Assembly (NCBI GenBank): GCA_964654665.1
Contig: CAZZKV010000001.1
Span: 138,676-202,675 of the forward strand
Length of the DNA stretch: 64,000 nucleotides
Reading direction: 5' to 3'
Origin: CALCKU01 sp964654665
Lineage (GTDB): Bacteria > Pseudomonadota > Alphaproteobacteria > Caulobacterales > Maricaulaceae
Shown piece by piece: positions 1 to 9,355 of the stretch. Position numbers and translations under genes: made by a program. Position 1 is the first letter of the stretch. Every line of letters begins with the position of its first letter. The notes beneath the pieces were generated by a model that was not told the origin of the DNA, made no database searches, and saw only the letters and a list, made by a program, of their open reading frames with translations.

Positions 1-63
1 TATGGCAATCAAACGTTTGACAAGACGGGTTCGGGCGGAACTTGGCTTGACCTAGTTTTTTGA
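1..63 (+). CDS. possible C-terminal end of an upstream gene (partial)
   Basis: An open frame enters at base 1 and stops with TGA at 61-63, giving about 20 residues that end in WLDLVF. It could be the tail of a gene cut by the window edge, 17 bases upstream of the GST start. A second plus frame also stops here (TAG at 53-55), so the choice of frame is uncertain. No family can be recognised from so short a piece. Confidence 0.2.
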   Translation, partial: YGNQTFDKTGSGGTWLDLVF

Positions 64-80
64 CTTGCTAGTCTTGCGTT

Positions 81-677
81 ATGAAACTGATCTGCCATCC
101 TATTTCCCCTTATGCTCGTAAGACTATGATATTGGCGCGATTGCATAATATTATGGTTGAAGAATCCCAACCTGAGAAAAATGGCACGAACGGATATGTG
201 GCTGGAGATAATCCGCTAGGAAAAATTCCCGCATTGGAATGGCAACCGGGGCAATATTTATTCGATAGTCCGGTGATTTGTGAATATCTGGATAGTTTGG
301 GTGAAACACCAATTTTATCCAAAGATACCCATACTCATTTTTTGCAAAAATGGCAGCATGCGCTGGGGGATGGGATCAGTGATGCTGTTTATAATTATCG
401 TTATGAAATTGTGCGCCCTGAAGCGCTCCATTGGGACGAGATGATTAAACGTCATGAGACGGCTATTGTTAATGCTATTGAGACCTTAGAACGAATAAGT
501 GATTGGCTCGGCGATCCTTGGACATATGGTAATGTCGCAATTATATGCGCGCTAGATTATGCGTCATTCCGGGCGGGGCATTTAAATTGGCAAGCCCGCG
601 CGCCAAAGCTTGCAAAATGGTTCGAGGGTTTTGCGGATGATCCCTATTATCAAGCCACTTATGGATATCTAATTTAA
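81..677 (+). CDS. glutathione S-transferase family protein
   Basis: A 198-residue cytosolic GST-like protein. The N-terminus has the thioredoxin-fold signature MKLICHPISPYARKTM; the Ser-Pro-Tyr-Ala-Arg segment is where the family's catalytic Ser/Cys lies. DNPLGKIPALE follows, which in GSTs precedes the cis-proline that contacts glutathione, and then an SPVICEYLD segment. The remainder is the helical C-terminal domain. Length is typical. The family conjugates or reduces electrophiles with glutathione; the substrate cannot be told from sequence. The GTG start of the next gene lies two bases after the stop, so the two are probably cotranscribed. A second, unrelated-looking GST occurs at 50.8 kb. 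Confidence 0.9.
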   Translation: MKLICHPISPYARKTMILARLHNIMVEESQPEKNGTNGYVAGDNPLGKIPALEWQPGQYLFDSPVICEYLDSLGETPILSKDTHTHFLQKWQHALGDGISDAVYNYRYEIVRPEALHWDEMIKRHETAIVNAIETLERISDWLGDPWTYGNVAIICALDYASFRAGHLNWQARAPKLAKWFEGFADDPYYQATYGYLI

Positions 678-679
678 TT

Positions 680-1747
680 GTGAAACGATTATTCAAATCT
701 ATATTCATATTGTTTTGTCTGGGTGTTTTGGCCCTTATTATATGGCCTGAGAAACGCTATCGGGTTTATGAGCCTGACGCGGCTTATATGGCGCAGGCAG
801 AAGCTTTTAAGATTTGGGATATGCCGCCGGATTGGATATGGGACAGCTATCGTGCGGCCGATGGAACCAAGTTGCGTTGGGGGCAAACCGGAAATAGCGG
901 AGCCGCCAAAGCTAGTGTTATTATTATCCCCGGATATACGGCCACATTAGATATGTATGGCGAACAAATCGATATGCTAGCGCGTCGCGGCTATCATGTT
1001 ATTGGTATTGATATGCGCGGGCAGGGTGGGTCTGATCGTCACCGGGCTAAACAACCCGAAAAACTCTGGGTAAAGGATTTTTCGGTTTATTCTGATGATT
1101 TAGCAGGGTTCATTCGAACGCTCCCACGCCGTGAAGGACAGCCTTTAATTCCTGTAGCCATTTCTTTTGGCGGCCATGTGGCGGCCCGAATGGCTGTTGA
1201 TCATCCTAACCTTGTTGACGGGTATTTTCTTATGGCACCTGCTCTGCGTCCACTATCGGGGGACTATAGTTTTGAACAAGCCCGGTTGATGATGAATGTT
1301 GCGCGGGTTTTTGGGAAGGCTAAACATTATGTTCCCTTTGAAGGACATTGGAAACCGGTTGGGTTGGATTATAGTGAAGCCAGTATCGAGCGGTGTAGCT
1401 CTAACCCGTCGCGGCTTTATGCTCGGGATGCCCTTTTTGCCCGCCGTCCTGAACAGCGCGTTGGCGGTATAACTAATCAATGGGGGGCTGAAATGTTTGA
1501 GAGTAGCGACTATCTTTTAAATGGAAACCGTCTAGCAGACGTCACTACACCTGTGAGCATTATATCGGCAGAGTTAGATTTATTTGTGGATACCGCGGTG
1601 AATAGTCATATCTGTAAAACGGTTATAGGACAATGTGTTGAAGTGCTGCTCGCTGGAACGGGGCATTGTTTAACGCAAGAAAGTGATCGGGTTTTGGATC
1701 AAATTTGGAACGCACTGGATGAGACTGTATCGAGGGTCTCACAGTAA
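680..1747 (+). CDS. alpha/beta hydrolase, lysophospholipase-like
   Basis: A 355-residue protein starting at GTG, two bases after the GST stop. The first 22 residues form a hydrophobic segment (signal anchor or signal peptide), so it probably acts at or beyond the inner membrane. The fold is visible as the oxyanion segment IIIPGYTAT, then IDMRGQGGSDR, and the nucleophile elbow AISFGG, in which the first Gly of GxSxG is replaced by Ala. The likely acid is in SAELDLFVD and the His in GTGHCLTQE. These fit the monoacylglycerol lipase/lysophospholipase L2 group (Hydrolase_4); substrate unknown. Its stop abuts the stop of the convergent helicase gene with no base between them. Confidence 0.82.
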   Translation: MKRLFKSIFILFCLGVLALIIWPEKRYRVYEPDAAYMAQAEAFKIWDMPPDWIWDSYRAADGTKLRWGQTGNSGAAKASVIIIPGYTATLDMYGEQIDMLARRGYHVIGIDMRGQGGSDRHRAKQPEKLWVKDFSVYSDDLAGFIRTLPRREGQPLIPVAISFGGHVAARMAVDHPNLVDGYFLMAPALRPLSGDYSFEQARLMMNVARVFGKAKHYVPFEGHWKPVGLDYSEASIERCSSNPSRLYARDALFARRPEQRVGGITNQWGAEMFESSDYLLNGNRLADVTTPVSIISAELDLFVDTAVNSHICKTVIGQCVEVLLAGTGHCLTQESDRVLDQIWNALDETVSRVSQ

Positions 1748-3331
1748 TTATTTAGGTGTGCTGCCAAAAAATGCAGGCATTGAGTCGCCAAAGCCTGCGA
1801 CGTTATTTTCTGGCAATGTGTCTTTGTAACGCCCGCGCGGTTTATCATTATTCGGTGATTTTGCCTCGCGGCGGTTTTGATTGCTGCGGTTAGCGGATGA
1901 TTTCTGTGTCTCTTTTTCTGCAGGTTTCTTTTTAGGCGCGGATCGGCGTGCCGTAGACCGCGGCTTTTCATCAGTAGTTTTTTCTGCGGGATGAGTTTCG
2001 CTCTCGGATTGAGTATTCTGACTTGATCGACTTTGGCTTCGCCGCCGGCCTTGCCCGCGATCTTTGCCTTGTTTTTTGTTACGGTGTCTCCCCCGTCCCG
2101 AATCGCGCGTTTTTGGAAAATCTTCAATGCCGGGCACCTCGATTTCTTCAATAGAGTCAAGTTTAATGAGCCGTAGAATTGCTTTGTAGTTTTTATCATC
2201 CAGACGGGTTACAAACATGATTGCATCGCCCTCGCGCCCGGCCCGGCCCGTCCGTCCAATTCTGTGAACATAATCTTCGGAATGATGTGGTACGTCATAA
2301 TTAAACACATGAGAAACCGATGGCACATCAAGGCCGCGAGCGGCGACGTCACTGGCCACTAGAAATTTGATATCTCCGCCTTTGAATTTTTCCAGTGTTT
2401 TTGTGCGCTCGGATTGGGCGAGGTCGCCATGAATAGGGGCCGCAGAAAATCCATGAACACTGAGCGATTTGGCCACAATATCAACGTCTTTTTTGCGGTT
2501 GCAAAAGACTATGCCATTATCGACATCTTCGCGGTCTATGACCCAACGCAGGGCTGTACGTTTTTGTTTAGCGTCAGAGCTTGGCATACGGACAATACGC
2601 TGGGTAACGGTTTCTGCTGTGGTGGCTTGACGCGCCACTTGTACGGTAGCGGGCTGGTGCAAAAATTGATCAACAAGACGCTTGATTTCAGGTGGCATGG
2701 TTGCTGAAAAAAACAAAACCTGCCGCGTAAATGGTGTCATTTTGAATATACGTTCAATGTCGGGAATAAAGCCCATATCCAACATACGATCGGCCTCGTC
2801 CACAACGAGGGTCGTTACTCCGGTCATCAAAATTTTGCCGCGTTCAAATTGATCAAGCAAACGCCCCGGTGTCGCAATCAGAATATCGACGCCCTTCATT
2901 AATTTCTTATCTTGATCACCAAATGAAACGCCGCCGATCAGCAAGGCCATTTCCAATTTAAGATATTTGCCATAGCTTTCGACATTTTCCGCGACTTGCG
3001 CCGCTAATTCGCGCGTGGGACAAATGATCAGGCACCGGGGCATACGGGCACGGGCACGACCTTGGGTTAATTTATGCATAGTTGGCAGGGTAAAGGCCCC
3101 TGTTTTACCTGTGCCGGTTTGTGCAATGCCTAATACATCCCGTTGTTGCAATGCCAGCGGAATAGCGCGCGCTTGAATTGGCGTTGGCGTAACATAGCCC
3201 AAATCATCAAGGGCTTTGAGGATTTTTTGGTCGAGGCCTAAATCCTTAAAGCTAACATCGACAGGCGCATCAGCTGGAATTTCATCTATGTTGGATTGGG
3301 AGGTCAAAAATATGTCTTTCAGACGTTTCAA
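1748..3331 (-). CDS. DEAD-box ATP-dependent RNA helicase (RhlE-like)
   Basis: A 527-residue helicase that unwinds RNA duplexes, acting in ribosome assembly or RNA turnover. Motifs in order: Q motif FKDLGL...TPTPIQ (about 28-53), Walker A AQTGTGKT (70-77), PTRELA (105-110), TPGRL, DEAD (178-181), SAT, then the second RecA domain with RGLDVPSVSHVFNYD and HRIGRTGRAG. From about residue 420 a long tail rich in Arg, Lys, Ser and Gln follows, typical of RhlE-type proteins and probably an unspecific RNA-binding extension. Family membership is certain; the choice between RhlE, RhlB and DbpA subtypes rests on general resemblance only. Confidence 0.93.
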   Translation of the reverse strand: MKRLKDIFLTSQSNIDEIPADAPVDVSFKDLGLDQKILKALDDLGYVTPTPIQARAIPLALQQRDVLGIAQTGTGKTGAFTLPTMHKLTQGRARARMPRCLIICPTRELAAQVAENVESYGKYLKLEMALLIGGVSFGDQDKKLMKGVDILIATPGRLLDQFERGKILMTGVTTLVVDEADRMLDMGFIPDIERIFKMTPFTRQVLFFSATMPPEIKRLVDQFLHQPATVQVARQATTAETVTQRIVRMPSSDAKQKRTALRWVIDREDVDNGIVFCNRKKDVDIVAKSLSVHGFSAAPIHGDLAQSERTKTLEKFKGGDIKFLVASDVAARGLDVPSVSHVFNYDVPHHSEDYVHRIGRTGRAGREGDAIMFVTRLDDKNYKAILRLIKLDSIEEIEVPGIEDFPKTRDSGRGRHRNKKQGKDRGQGRRRSQSRSSQNTQSESETHPAEKTTDEKPRSTARRSAPKKKPAEKETQKSSANRSNQNRREAKSPNNDKPRGRYKDTLPENNVAGFGDSMPAFFGSTPK

Positions 3332-3417
3332 ACACCGACCTTAATCGAAGGACGATAATGGGCGCACCAGTTGCACTTATTTGCGCGCAACATACGGATA
3401 AGCGTCCAAAGGTCAAG

Positions 3418-5475
3418 TCAAGGCGTAATCTCATCCAAAAATGAGAGCATGTCATTTTTAACATGGTTTGCCAGAAAGACAGACCCATAGTCTGAGAGAT
3501 GGTTTGTATCGCTATAAAGCGCGCCGCCATTCTGAAAACCCAAACACCGATCCATTTTGGGAGGACAGAAAACATCAGAAGGAATAATCGCCATTTGTCC
3601 ATAATCATCAGCAATCTCGCGGAAAAGTTGATCCGTGAAAGCCGTGCGGGCTCGCGCGATATCTCTTGGCGAGCCTTGGCAGCGTAGAGCTTGGTTTTTC
3701 GCAGATATAAACCACTGCGGAAGGTCGCTGCATCCGCGCATATTGTGCGGCGGAGGCGGGGGTTGGGATATAAGTATGATTTTTACCCCCTGACGTGTGA
3801 GGGTTTTAACGGTATCACGTATTTTTGTTTCAAAATATTCGCGGGCCGCATTTTGATCTATGACCGTTTTTTTCCGTTTGATAAAAAAGCGGCGCTCAAT
3901 GTCTATGTCGCCGTAAGGGGATGGTTCAAGATATTGGGTCCATCGTCCGGTCAAAATAACGCCATCAATTTTTTGATTTTTAATGAGGGATAATAATTCT
4001 CGGCGCATAGTACGGCAAGATATGGAGTTATCCCCTTGAGGCGAAACGCTTGCCCGCATATCTAATAATGGAAAACACCCTGTTCGCCAAGAAAAGATAA
4101 ATTGCCATTGTTTCCCGTCAGATATGTTTTGTGTGAAAGCATCTAACCGTCCAGCATGACTATCACCCGTAACAAGAAATCGTTTTTCGGGTGTACGACT
4201 TTGGCCAACAGTATAATTATAACTATAGGGTAGCGCTTTTTTTAGGGATAAATTTGTAGCGTTTTGATGTCTCCTAACCTGTTTGGTGGACTGGGTGTCA
4301 TTAATTTGTGGGATACGTGACGGAAATCCGCCGGATTTGACAATAGATAAGGCTATCATGCCGAAGGACGCTAGGCTTAAGAGGGATATCAGTATAAACG
4401 GGGATTTTTGACCCGCTAAAACCTTGCTTTTATTAGGCTGGCGGAAAGGTTGCTCTACAAAGCGGTACATCAGGCCCGCTAGCGCAAATGATATGATTAT
4501 AATTATTATACTATCGACGAGAGTGAGTGGCCGGAAGGTATAAGCCTGCCAAAAGACAATAAGTGGCCAATGGATAAGGTAAAGGGAATAGCTGATTAAC
4601 CCCGTCCAGACGAAAGGGCGCATAGATAATATGCGGCCAATGATTGGTGATGGTCCAGCCCAAATGAGTAAAGATGTTCCAAGACAAGGAGGGATAGCCC
4701 AAAGCCCGGGAAAGGGTGTTTCTGATGTAAATAAAAGGGCGCTTATGATAATAAGTCCAAGACCCAGACCGCAAATAATATCAGCTATAAGCCCTTTGGA
4801 AGCCGCCCGCATATTCGGCGCGGCCAGAATAGCCCCGAGTGCAAATTCACCAAGGCGGAAAGGGAGAAGGTAAAAGGCGGCGTTGGCGTCTTTGCTAAAC
4901 CAAAAATGAGCGAGCGGAAATCCAACTGCGATGAAGGCCATTAATATCCAAAGAATAAGGCGTTGAAGCTTTATTGCATATAAAAATAATAACATCGCAG
5001 GCCAGAACATATAAAATTGTTCTTCTATGCTGAGAGACCATGTGTGCAGCAGGGGTTTGTTGATTGCCGTGGTATCGAAATAGCCGGCTTCATTCCAGAA
5101 GAAGATATTAGAGAGGCTTGCGACTGTATGAAGAAGGGAGTTCCCAAACCGCATGAAATCCTTCGCAGAATATAATAAGAAAGCTGCAAGTGTGGATAGG
5201 GCTAAGGTAAATAATAATGCCGGAGCAAGGCGGCGAATGCGGCGCGCATAAAAATGCCGGAATGAAAACCGGCCATCATTCATGTCTGTTATCAATAAAC
5301 GTGTTATTAAATAGCCACTAATAACAAAAAACACATCTACGCCGACAAAGCCGCCTGTTAAATGACCAATGTGTAGATGAAAGATGACAACAATCAGGAC
5401 GGCTATTGCCCGTAACCCATCTATATCGCTGCGATAAGTCAGCTTAGAGTGTGAGGTGGATGTCATAGACATCAT
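3418..5475 (-). CDS. OafA/YrhL-type O-acyltransferase with C-terminal SGNH domain
   Basis: A 685-residue integral membrane acyltransferase. The N-terminal half (about 15-350) is an acyltransferase-3 domain, opening with YRSDIDGLRAIAVLIVVIFH and followed by FFVISGYLIT; about ten hydrophobic segments follow. The C-terminal third is a periplasmic SGNH/GDSL-like domain: VTGDSHAGR supplies the nucleophile Ser and DTNHLSDYG the Asp-x-x-His pair. Such proteins acetylate surface polysaccharides such as LPS O-antigen or exopolysaccharide, the membrane domain passing acetyl groups to the SGNH domain. The gene stands alone on the minus strand, about 90 bases upstream of the helicase, so the acceptor is not given by context. 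Confidence 0.92.
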   Translation of the reverse strand: MMSMTSTSHSKLTYRSDIDGLRAIAVLIVVIFHLHIGHLTGGFVGVDVFFVISGYLITRLLITDMNDGRFSFRHFYARRIRRLAPALLFTLALSTLAAFLLYSAKDFMRFGNSLLHTVASLSNIFFWNEAGYFDTTAINKPLLHTWSLSIEEQFYMFWPAMLLFLYAIKLQRLILWILMAFIAVGFPLAHFWFSKDANAAFYLLPFRLGEFALGAILAAPNMRAASKGLIADIICGLGLGLIIISALLFTSETPFPGLWAIPPCLGTSLLIWAGPSPIIGRILSMRPFVWTGLISYSLYLIHWPLIVFWQAYTFRPLTLVDSIIIIIISFALAGLMYRFVEQPFRQPNKSKVLAGQKSPFILISLLSLASFGMIALSIVKSGGFPSRIPQINDTQSTKQVRRHQNATNLSLKKALPYSYNYTVGQSRTPEKRFLVTGDSHAGRLDAFTQNISDGKQWQFIFSWRTGCFPLLDMRASVSPQGDNSISCRTMRRELLSLIKNQKIDGVILTGRWTQYLEPSPYGDIDIERRFFIKRKKTVIDQNAAREYFETKIRDTVKTLTRQGVKIILISQPPPPPHNMRGCSDLPQWFISAKNQALRCQGSPRDIARARTAFTDQLFREIADDYGQMAIIPSDVFCPPKMDRCLGFQNGGALYSDTNHLSDYGSVFLANHVKNDMLSFLDEITP

Positions 5476-5507
5476 TAAGCGTGAAATATAGCTTGGTTCA
5501 AGCCTTA

Positions 5508-6342
5508 TTAAGGAGCATAAATTGTATGGGTAACATCCGCACCCAGATGTCCAGTGCCCATGGAAAAGTCGTAAGACGTGCCGGTTACACTAGCCCCTTG
5601 CGAACGATATAAGGATGCAAAAAGAGACGATTGTGAAAAGATATTTCCGGGATTGAGAGCTGTTTTTTGGCCGCCATCAAAGACTTTTACGGGCCCTAAT
5701 GCGAGGTCTGCTAAAGTATTATTGGATCCGGCCCCGCCTAAAACTATGCCGTTGCCGCCAATAGATGGCCGTTGGGCTGCGGAATTTGGTGGAAACTCAA
5801 GAAAATTATACCGGATATTACGATAATCAAGTGACGAAAGATCACCGCTTGTCGTTAAATTAGTGGCTTCACCAAAAATGTCAAAAGGCGCATTGAAGGC
5901 GACAAAAAAAGTCAAATCGATTGTCTGTATTTAGAAGATCAATATTAGTATCGTCATCGATGCCAAATGCGGTATAGCTGTCATTTGCATCAAGCACTTG
6001 AAAGGTCGGGTTATTAGTATAATTCCCGCCAAAAGTCTGTCCCGTTATCTCAAAGGGAAATCCGACTGTACTGCCGTCACTAATGGCGTCAAATGGGAAA
6101 ACAACAGGTACACCGTCCTGTGCAATGATATCTGTTCCGGCTGTACCAGAACTAACATTGTCCAGTAGAACGAAATCATGTGCGAGTGGGGCTTCAAACC
6201 CATTTTCGAGAAAGTCACGGGCTGCGAAACGATTATAACGGACCCGGCTTTAAAATAGGGACGGTCAATAACGGAACCAAAGGCCTCTGAGGATAGGAAT
6301 ACGGTTGATAGGGCAAAAGATAAGTATATTGTTTTTTTTCAT
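5508..6342 (-). pseudogene. secreted protein of unknown function, broken by three apparent frameshifts
   Basis: One protein-like reading can be rebuilt across three frames. It begins at an ATG (6340-6342) with a signal peptide readable as MKKTIYLSFALSTVFLSSEA only if one base is dropped from an A8 run (T8 at 6332-6339 on the plus strand). It shifts frame again near 6241-6262, runs through FLENGFEAPLAHDF and GTDIIAQDGVPVVFPFDA, then shifts once more at a T7 run (A7 at 5904-5910). There NRFDFF joins VAFNAPFDIFGEAT, and the reading continues to HTIYAP and the stop. Rebuilt length is about 275 residues. Two of the three breaks are in homopolymers, so sequencing indels are as likely as true decay. 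I recognise no family. Confidence 0.6.
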
Positions 6343-6459
6343 TATTATTCATACCAATCACACGTTTTCAATCTGAATAAATTCTATTGAAAGTGAGAGG
6401 TTAAGCAGTGATTTATATTTTGTGTTCACCCGTATAGGGATAAGACTGTCGGGATAGTG

Positions 6460-7719
6460 TTAGCGATATTTAAAAGGTAAAATATCGGCTTTTAACGGAT
6501 TATAACGGTCTCGCAATTTTGTTTGCCGGGTTTCTAATGATTGTATTACCCCCTCAATCATGATGAATTGGGGAGAGGATGTTATCTCAAGTGGATCGCC
6601 GTCCCAAATAACGACTGTATCTGAGCCTGATGCTAGCGTAGCTGTATCAAGATTAAACCAAGTCGCCGGAACAAGGGATATGGCTCTAAAGGCTTTGTCC
6701 CATGATAGTCCATTGGCAACGGCATTACCGGCATGTTGTGGCAGGACACGGCCATTATGACCCGGGTCTTGGGTCCAATTCATAATTGCATAGTCGACAC
6801 CGGCTTCATCCAGAAGAATTATATTATCGGCCCGTGTTCCCGCCTGATCAAAGCTTGAAGGTAGATTTTCATGCGGGTCTACCATAATTTTAATCTGTGC
6901 GGCTTTAAGGGCATCGGTAATCAACCAGCCTTCAGCCCCGCCGGCAATGATAATATCCAGATTGCCATAATCTTTTTTTAATTGGATAATGTTCATGATA
7001 TCAGCAGCACGGTTAGCAGCGATAATAAGTGGAATCTGTCCGCGCGCAGCGGAGGCTAATGCCGCGGCATCACGCCGTGATAATGCATCACCATCGCGTG
7101 GCGATTTGAAGCGCGCAGGATAGGCACTTGCATCATCTAATGCGGCCCGTAATTGCGAAAGAGCAGCGGCGCGTGATCCTCCTGCCAGGCCTGTGCCGCG
7201 TTCGCCCAACTGGACAAAAACAAAACTTTCTGAAGATATAATAGAATCAAATTGACCTGATGTGGTTACAATCGCTCCGGTTCCGCCGAAAATATTATGA
7301 CCAGCCCCCGGTATAATTGCGGCGTGGGTTATCCCTTCAATGCGAGTGACTGCGATTGCCGATGATTTTGGATTAAAACTATCTGCGGCAAGATCAGAAA
7401 CGGATGTGTTTGCTTCAGCCGCCCGGATATCGTTAGTCGCGCTTTCCAGCCCAATGTCAACTAAACCTATTTGAGAATAGGCCAGAAAAAGGCCGGGCGT
7501 TACCCATTGATTGGTTCCGTCAATTTGAGTTGCGTTATCAGGAGGCGTCAATTGCGCAGCAATACGCGTAATTTTACCATCTTGAATGATAATATCAGCT
7601 TTATCGAGTGTGCCGGACGCTGTATTGGTAACAACCTTGGCATTATCAATGAAGAAGGTTTGCGCATACGCGGGAAGCGGTAAAGAGCATAGGGCAAAAA
7701 TCAGCAGCCATTTTTTCAT
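6460..7719 (-). CDS. exported amidohydrolase-family protein, metal site degenerate
   Basis: A 419-residue protein with a signal peptide cut near residue 20 (PLPAYAQ). The amidohydrolase fold is recognisable from the composite domain (ADIIIQDGKITRIA), the strand-1 lead-in WVTPGLF and the closing IWDGDPLEITS segment. However, strand 1 reads TPGLFLAYSQIG where active members have TPG-x-D-x-H-x-H, so both strand-1 zinc ligands are missing. It is probably a non-catalytic partner or an enzyme with altered chemistry. Its ATG overlaps the stop of the upstream amidohydrolase by one base (TAATG), so the two are translationally coupled and may form a complex. Substrate unknown. Confidence 0.82.
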   Translation of the reverse strand: MKKWLLIFALCSLPLPAYAQTFFIDNAKVVTNTASGTLDKADIIIQDGKITRIAAQLTPPDNATQIDGTNQWVTPGLFLAYSQIGLVDIGLESATNDIRAAEANTSVSDLAADSFNPKSSAIAVTRIEGITHAAIIPGAGHNIFGGTGAIVTTSGQFDSIISSESFVFVQLGERGTGLAGGSRAAALSQLRAALDDASAYPARFKSPRDGDALSRRDAAALASAARGQIPLIIAANRAADIMNIIQLKKDYGNLDIIIAGGAEGWLITDALKAAQIKIMVDPHENLPSSFDQAGTRADNIILLDEAGVDYAIMNWTQDPGHNGRVLPQHAGNAVANGLSWDKAFRAISLVPATWFNLDTATLASGSDTVVIWDGDPLEITSSPQFIMIEGVIQSLETRQTKLRDRYNPLKADILPFKYR

Positions 7720-9092
7720 TATTCATCGCCTATCTGGCCGAGTTTAAAGTCGGATTTTGGTTTGAGTCCGGCCGCACGGTCAAAGACAACTGCGCCGTCA
7801 ATCATCACTTTTTCGGGCCGAGCATAGACAGAAAAGGGGTCTGTATTCCATAAAACAATATCGGCTCGTTTACCTATTTCTAAAGCTCCAATTTCGTCGG
7901 ATAACCCTAAAGCTTTCGCGGGATTAGAGGTCATCCAAGCCATAGCGTCTGCTTTTGAAATCCCAAGACCCGCCTTATTACCATCCGACCACGCTTTGGC
8001 CGTTTCCTGATTAAGCCGTTGTACGCCCAGCGGGTCATCTGAATGGATCATCGCACAGGCGCCTTGCGCATGAACAAAAGGAATGTTTTCGCGAATAGTG
8101 TCATAGGCTTCCATTTTAAAGCCCCACCAATCGGCCCACATTGCAGCGCAGGTTCCGGCATCTTTGAGTAAGTCGCCGATTTTATAGGCTTCTATCGCAT
8201 GATGAAAAGTTGTGACCTTATAATCGAACTCTTTGGCTAAATCGAGAATTTGCGCCATTTCATCAGCACGATAGCAATGCATTTGTACCAAAATATCACC
8301 CGATAATACGCCGGCTAACGTTTCCAGTTGTAAATCCCGTTTTACATCTTTACCGGCATCCTGCTTCTTTTTATAGGCGGCGGCCTTGATCCAATGTTTC
8401 CGATAACCGGCGACATTGCCCATGCGTGATGCTGGCCCGCCCTTTTGCCCATAAACACGTTTAGGGTTTTCCCCGCAGGCCATTTTCAGCGTGTAAGGCG
8501 CCCCGGGATGTTTCATGCCTTGAACAGTACGCGATGGTATGTTGCGCAAGGTTACGCCACGCCCACCGAACAGATTGGCTGAACCGGGTAAAACATGCAG
8601 AGTTGTTATCCCGCCGGCTAGTGCTTCATCAAAGCCGGGGTCTTGAGGCCAAACCCCATGTTCTGCATATACTTCGGCCGTATTCGGGCTTGTGGCTTCA
8701 TTGCCGTCGCCATGAGCGCGCACGCCGGGGGCGGGGTAATTGCCAAGATGCGAATGAACATCGATTATGCCGGGGGTAATATATTTCCCTCCTGCATCAA
8801 TTGTCACAGCTGCGCCTTTTCCATCTATATCGGCACCAATCGCTTTAATTTTCCCATCGCTTATCAAAATGGCCCCAGATTGTATTTCACCTCCAAGACC
8901 ATCAAAAATATGGGCATTGGTAATGAATGTCGTCTCAGACGGTAAAGGGGTATAGGTAGACGCAAACGCTGCCGTATGGTCGTTGTTATTTTTACTCTCG
9001 ATATCGGTTTTATTTTCACACCCACCCAGCAGGAGCGCCGAAGCCAGGGAGGTATTTGTCAAAATGACCGTCAGTTTATGTTTTAATGTCAT
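7719..9092 (-). CDS. amidohydrolase lipoprotein (imidazolonepropionase-like)
   Basis: A 457-residue metal-dependent hydrolase. The N-terminus carries a lipobox (LLLGGC, Cys25), so it is predicted to be a lipid-anchored periplasmic protein. Domain order is amidohydrolase: NAHIFDGLGGEIQSGAILIS, then the strand-1 motif GIIDVHSHLG with both His ligands (about 113 and 115), VQMHC, TFHHA, and the catalytic Asp region MIHSDDPLG. It ends with the composite beta-domain segment IGKRADIVLWNTDPFS. Such enzymes cleave cyclic amides or dipeptides; the true substrate is unknown. It leads a two-gene operon with the degenerate paralogue that follows it. Confidence 0.88.
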   Translation of the reverse strand: MTLKHKLTVILTNTSLASALLLGGCENKTDIESKNNNDHTAAFASTYTPLPSETTFITNAHIFDGLGGEIQSGAILISDGKIKAIGADIDGKGAAVTIDAGGKYITPGIIDVHSHLGNYPAPGVRAHGDGNEATSPNTAEVYAEHGVWPQDPGFDEALAGGITTLHVLPGSANLFGGRGVTLRNIPSRTVQGMKHPGAPYTLKMACGENPKRVYGQKGGPASRMGNVAGYRKHWIKAAAYKKKQDAGKDVKRDLQLETLAGVLSGDILVQMHCYRADEMAQILDLAKEFDYKVTTFHHAIEAYKIGDLLKDAGTCAAMWADWWGFKMEAYDTIRENIPFVHAQGACAMIHSDDPLGVQRLNQETAKAWSDGNKAGLGISKADAMAWMTSNPAKALGLSDEIGALEIGKRADIVLWNTDPFSVYARPEKVMIDGAVVFDRAAGLKPKSDFKLGQIGDE

Positions 9093-9132
9093 ATATGTTG
9101 ATAACCAGCCTCTTGCAGTCTGACAATAAGCT

Positions 9133-9324
9133 TTATTCTGTCCGTAATATATCCAGCCGTTTAGGAAGTTCGGTCATAATAAAGGCCCGTTTTGCCGGAC
9201 TGTAGTTAATCCATTGCGCAATTTCATCACGGGAACGCCCACACCCTTTGCAAAGACCCCGGTTAAGGTCCAAGTCGCAAATAAGCTTGCAAGGACTTTC
9301 AATCACGGGTGTTTGAGATAACAT
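9133..9324 (-). CDS. DUF1289 family small cysteine protein
   Basis: A 63-residue protein that is almost entirely a DUF1289 domain: SPCKLICDLDLNRGLCKGCG followed by RSRDEIAQW and SPAKRAFIMTELPKRL. The four Cys residues are spaced as in the family, and metal binding is generally suspected but not shown here. No signal peptide. It lies 31 bases downstream of the DUF2891 gene on the same strand and is probably the last gene of that run. Function is unknown. Confidence 0.85.
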   Translation of the reverse strand: MLSQTPVIESPCKLICDLDLNRGLCKGCGRSRDEIAQWINYSPAKRAFIMTELPKRLDILRTE

Positions 9325-9355
9325 AACTCAGCCTTGGTCATTTGATGTTTCGGGA

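Noticed and set aside
1699..2199. 166-codon minus frame overlapping the helicase 3' end
   Set aside because: It reads the Lys/Arg-rich tail of the helicase in another frame, so its basic composition is a by-product.
3282..3614. 110-codon minus frame between helicase and acyltransferase
   Set aside because: Most of it lies within the acyltransferase gene in another frame and the protein has no plausible features.
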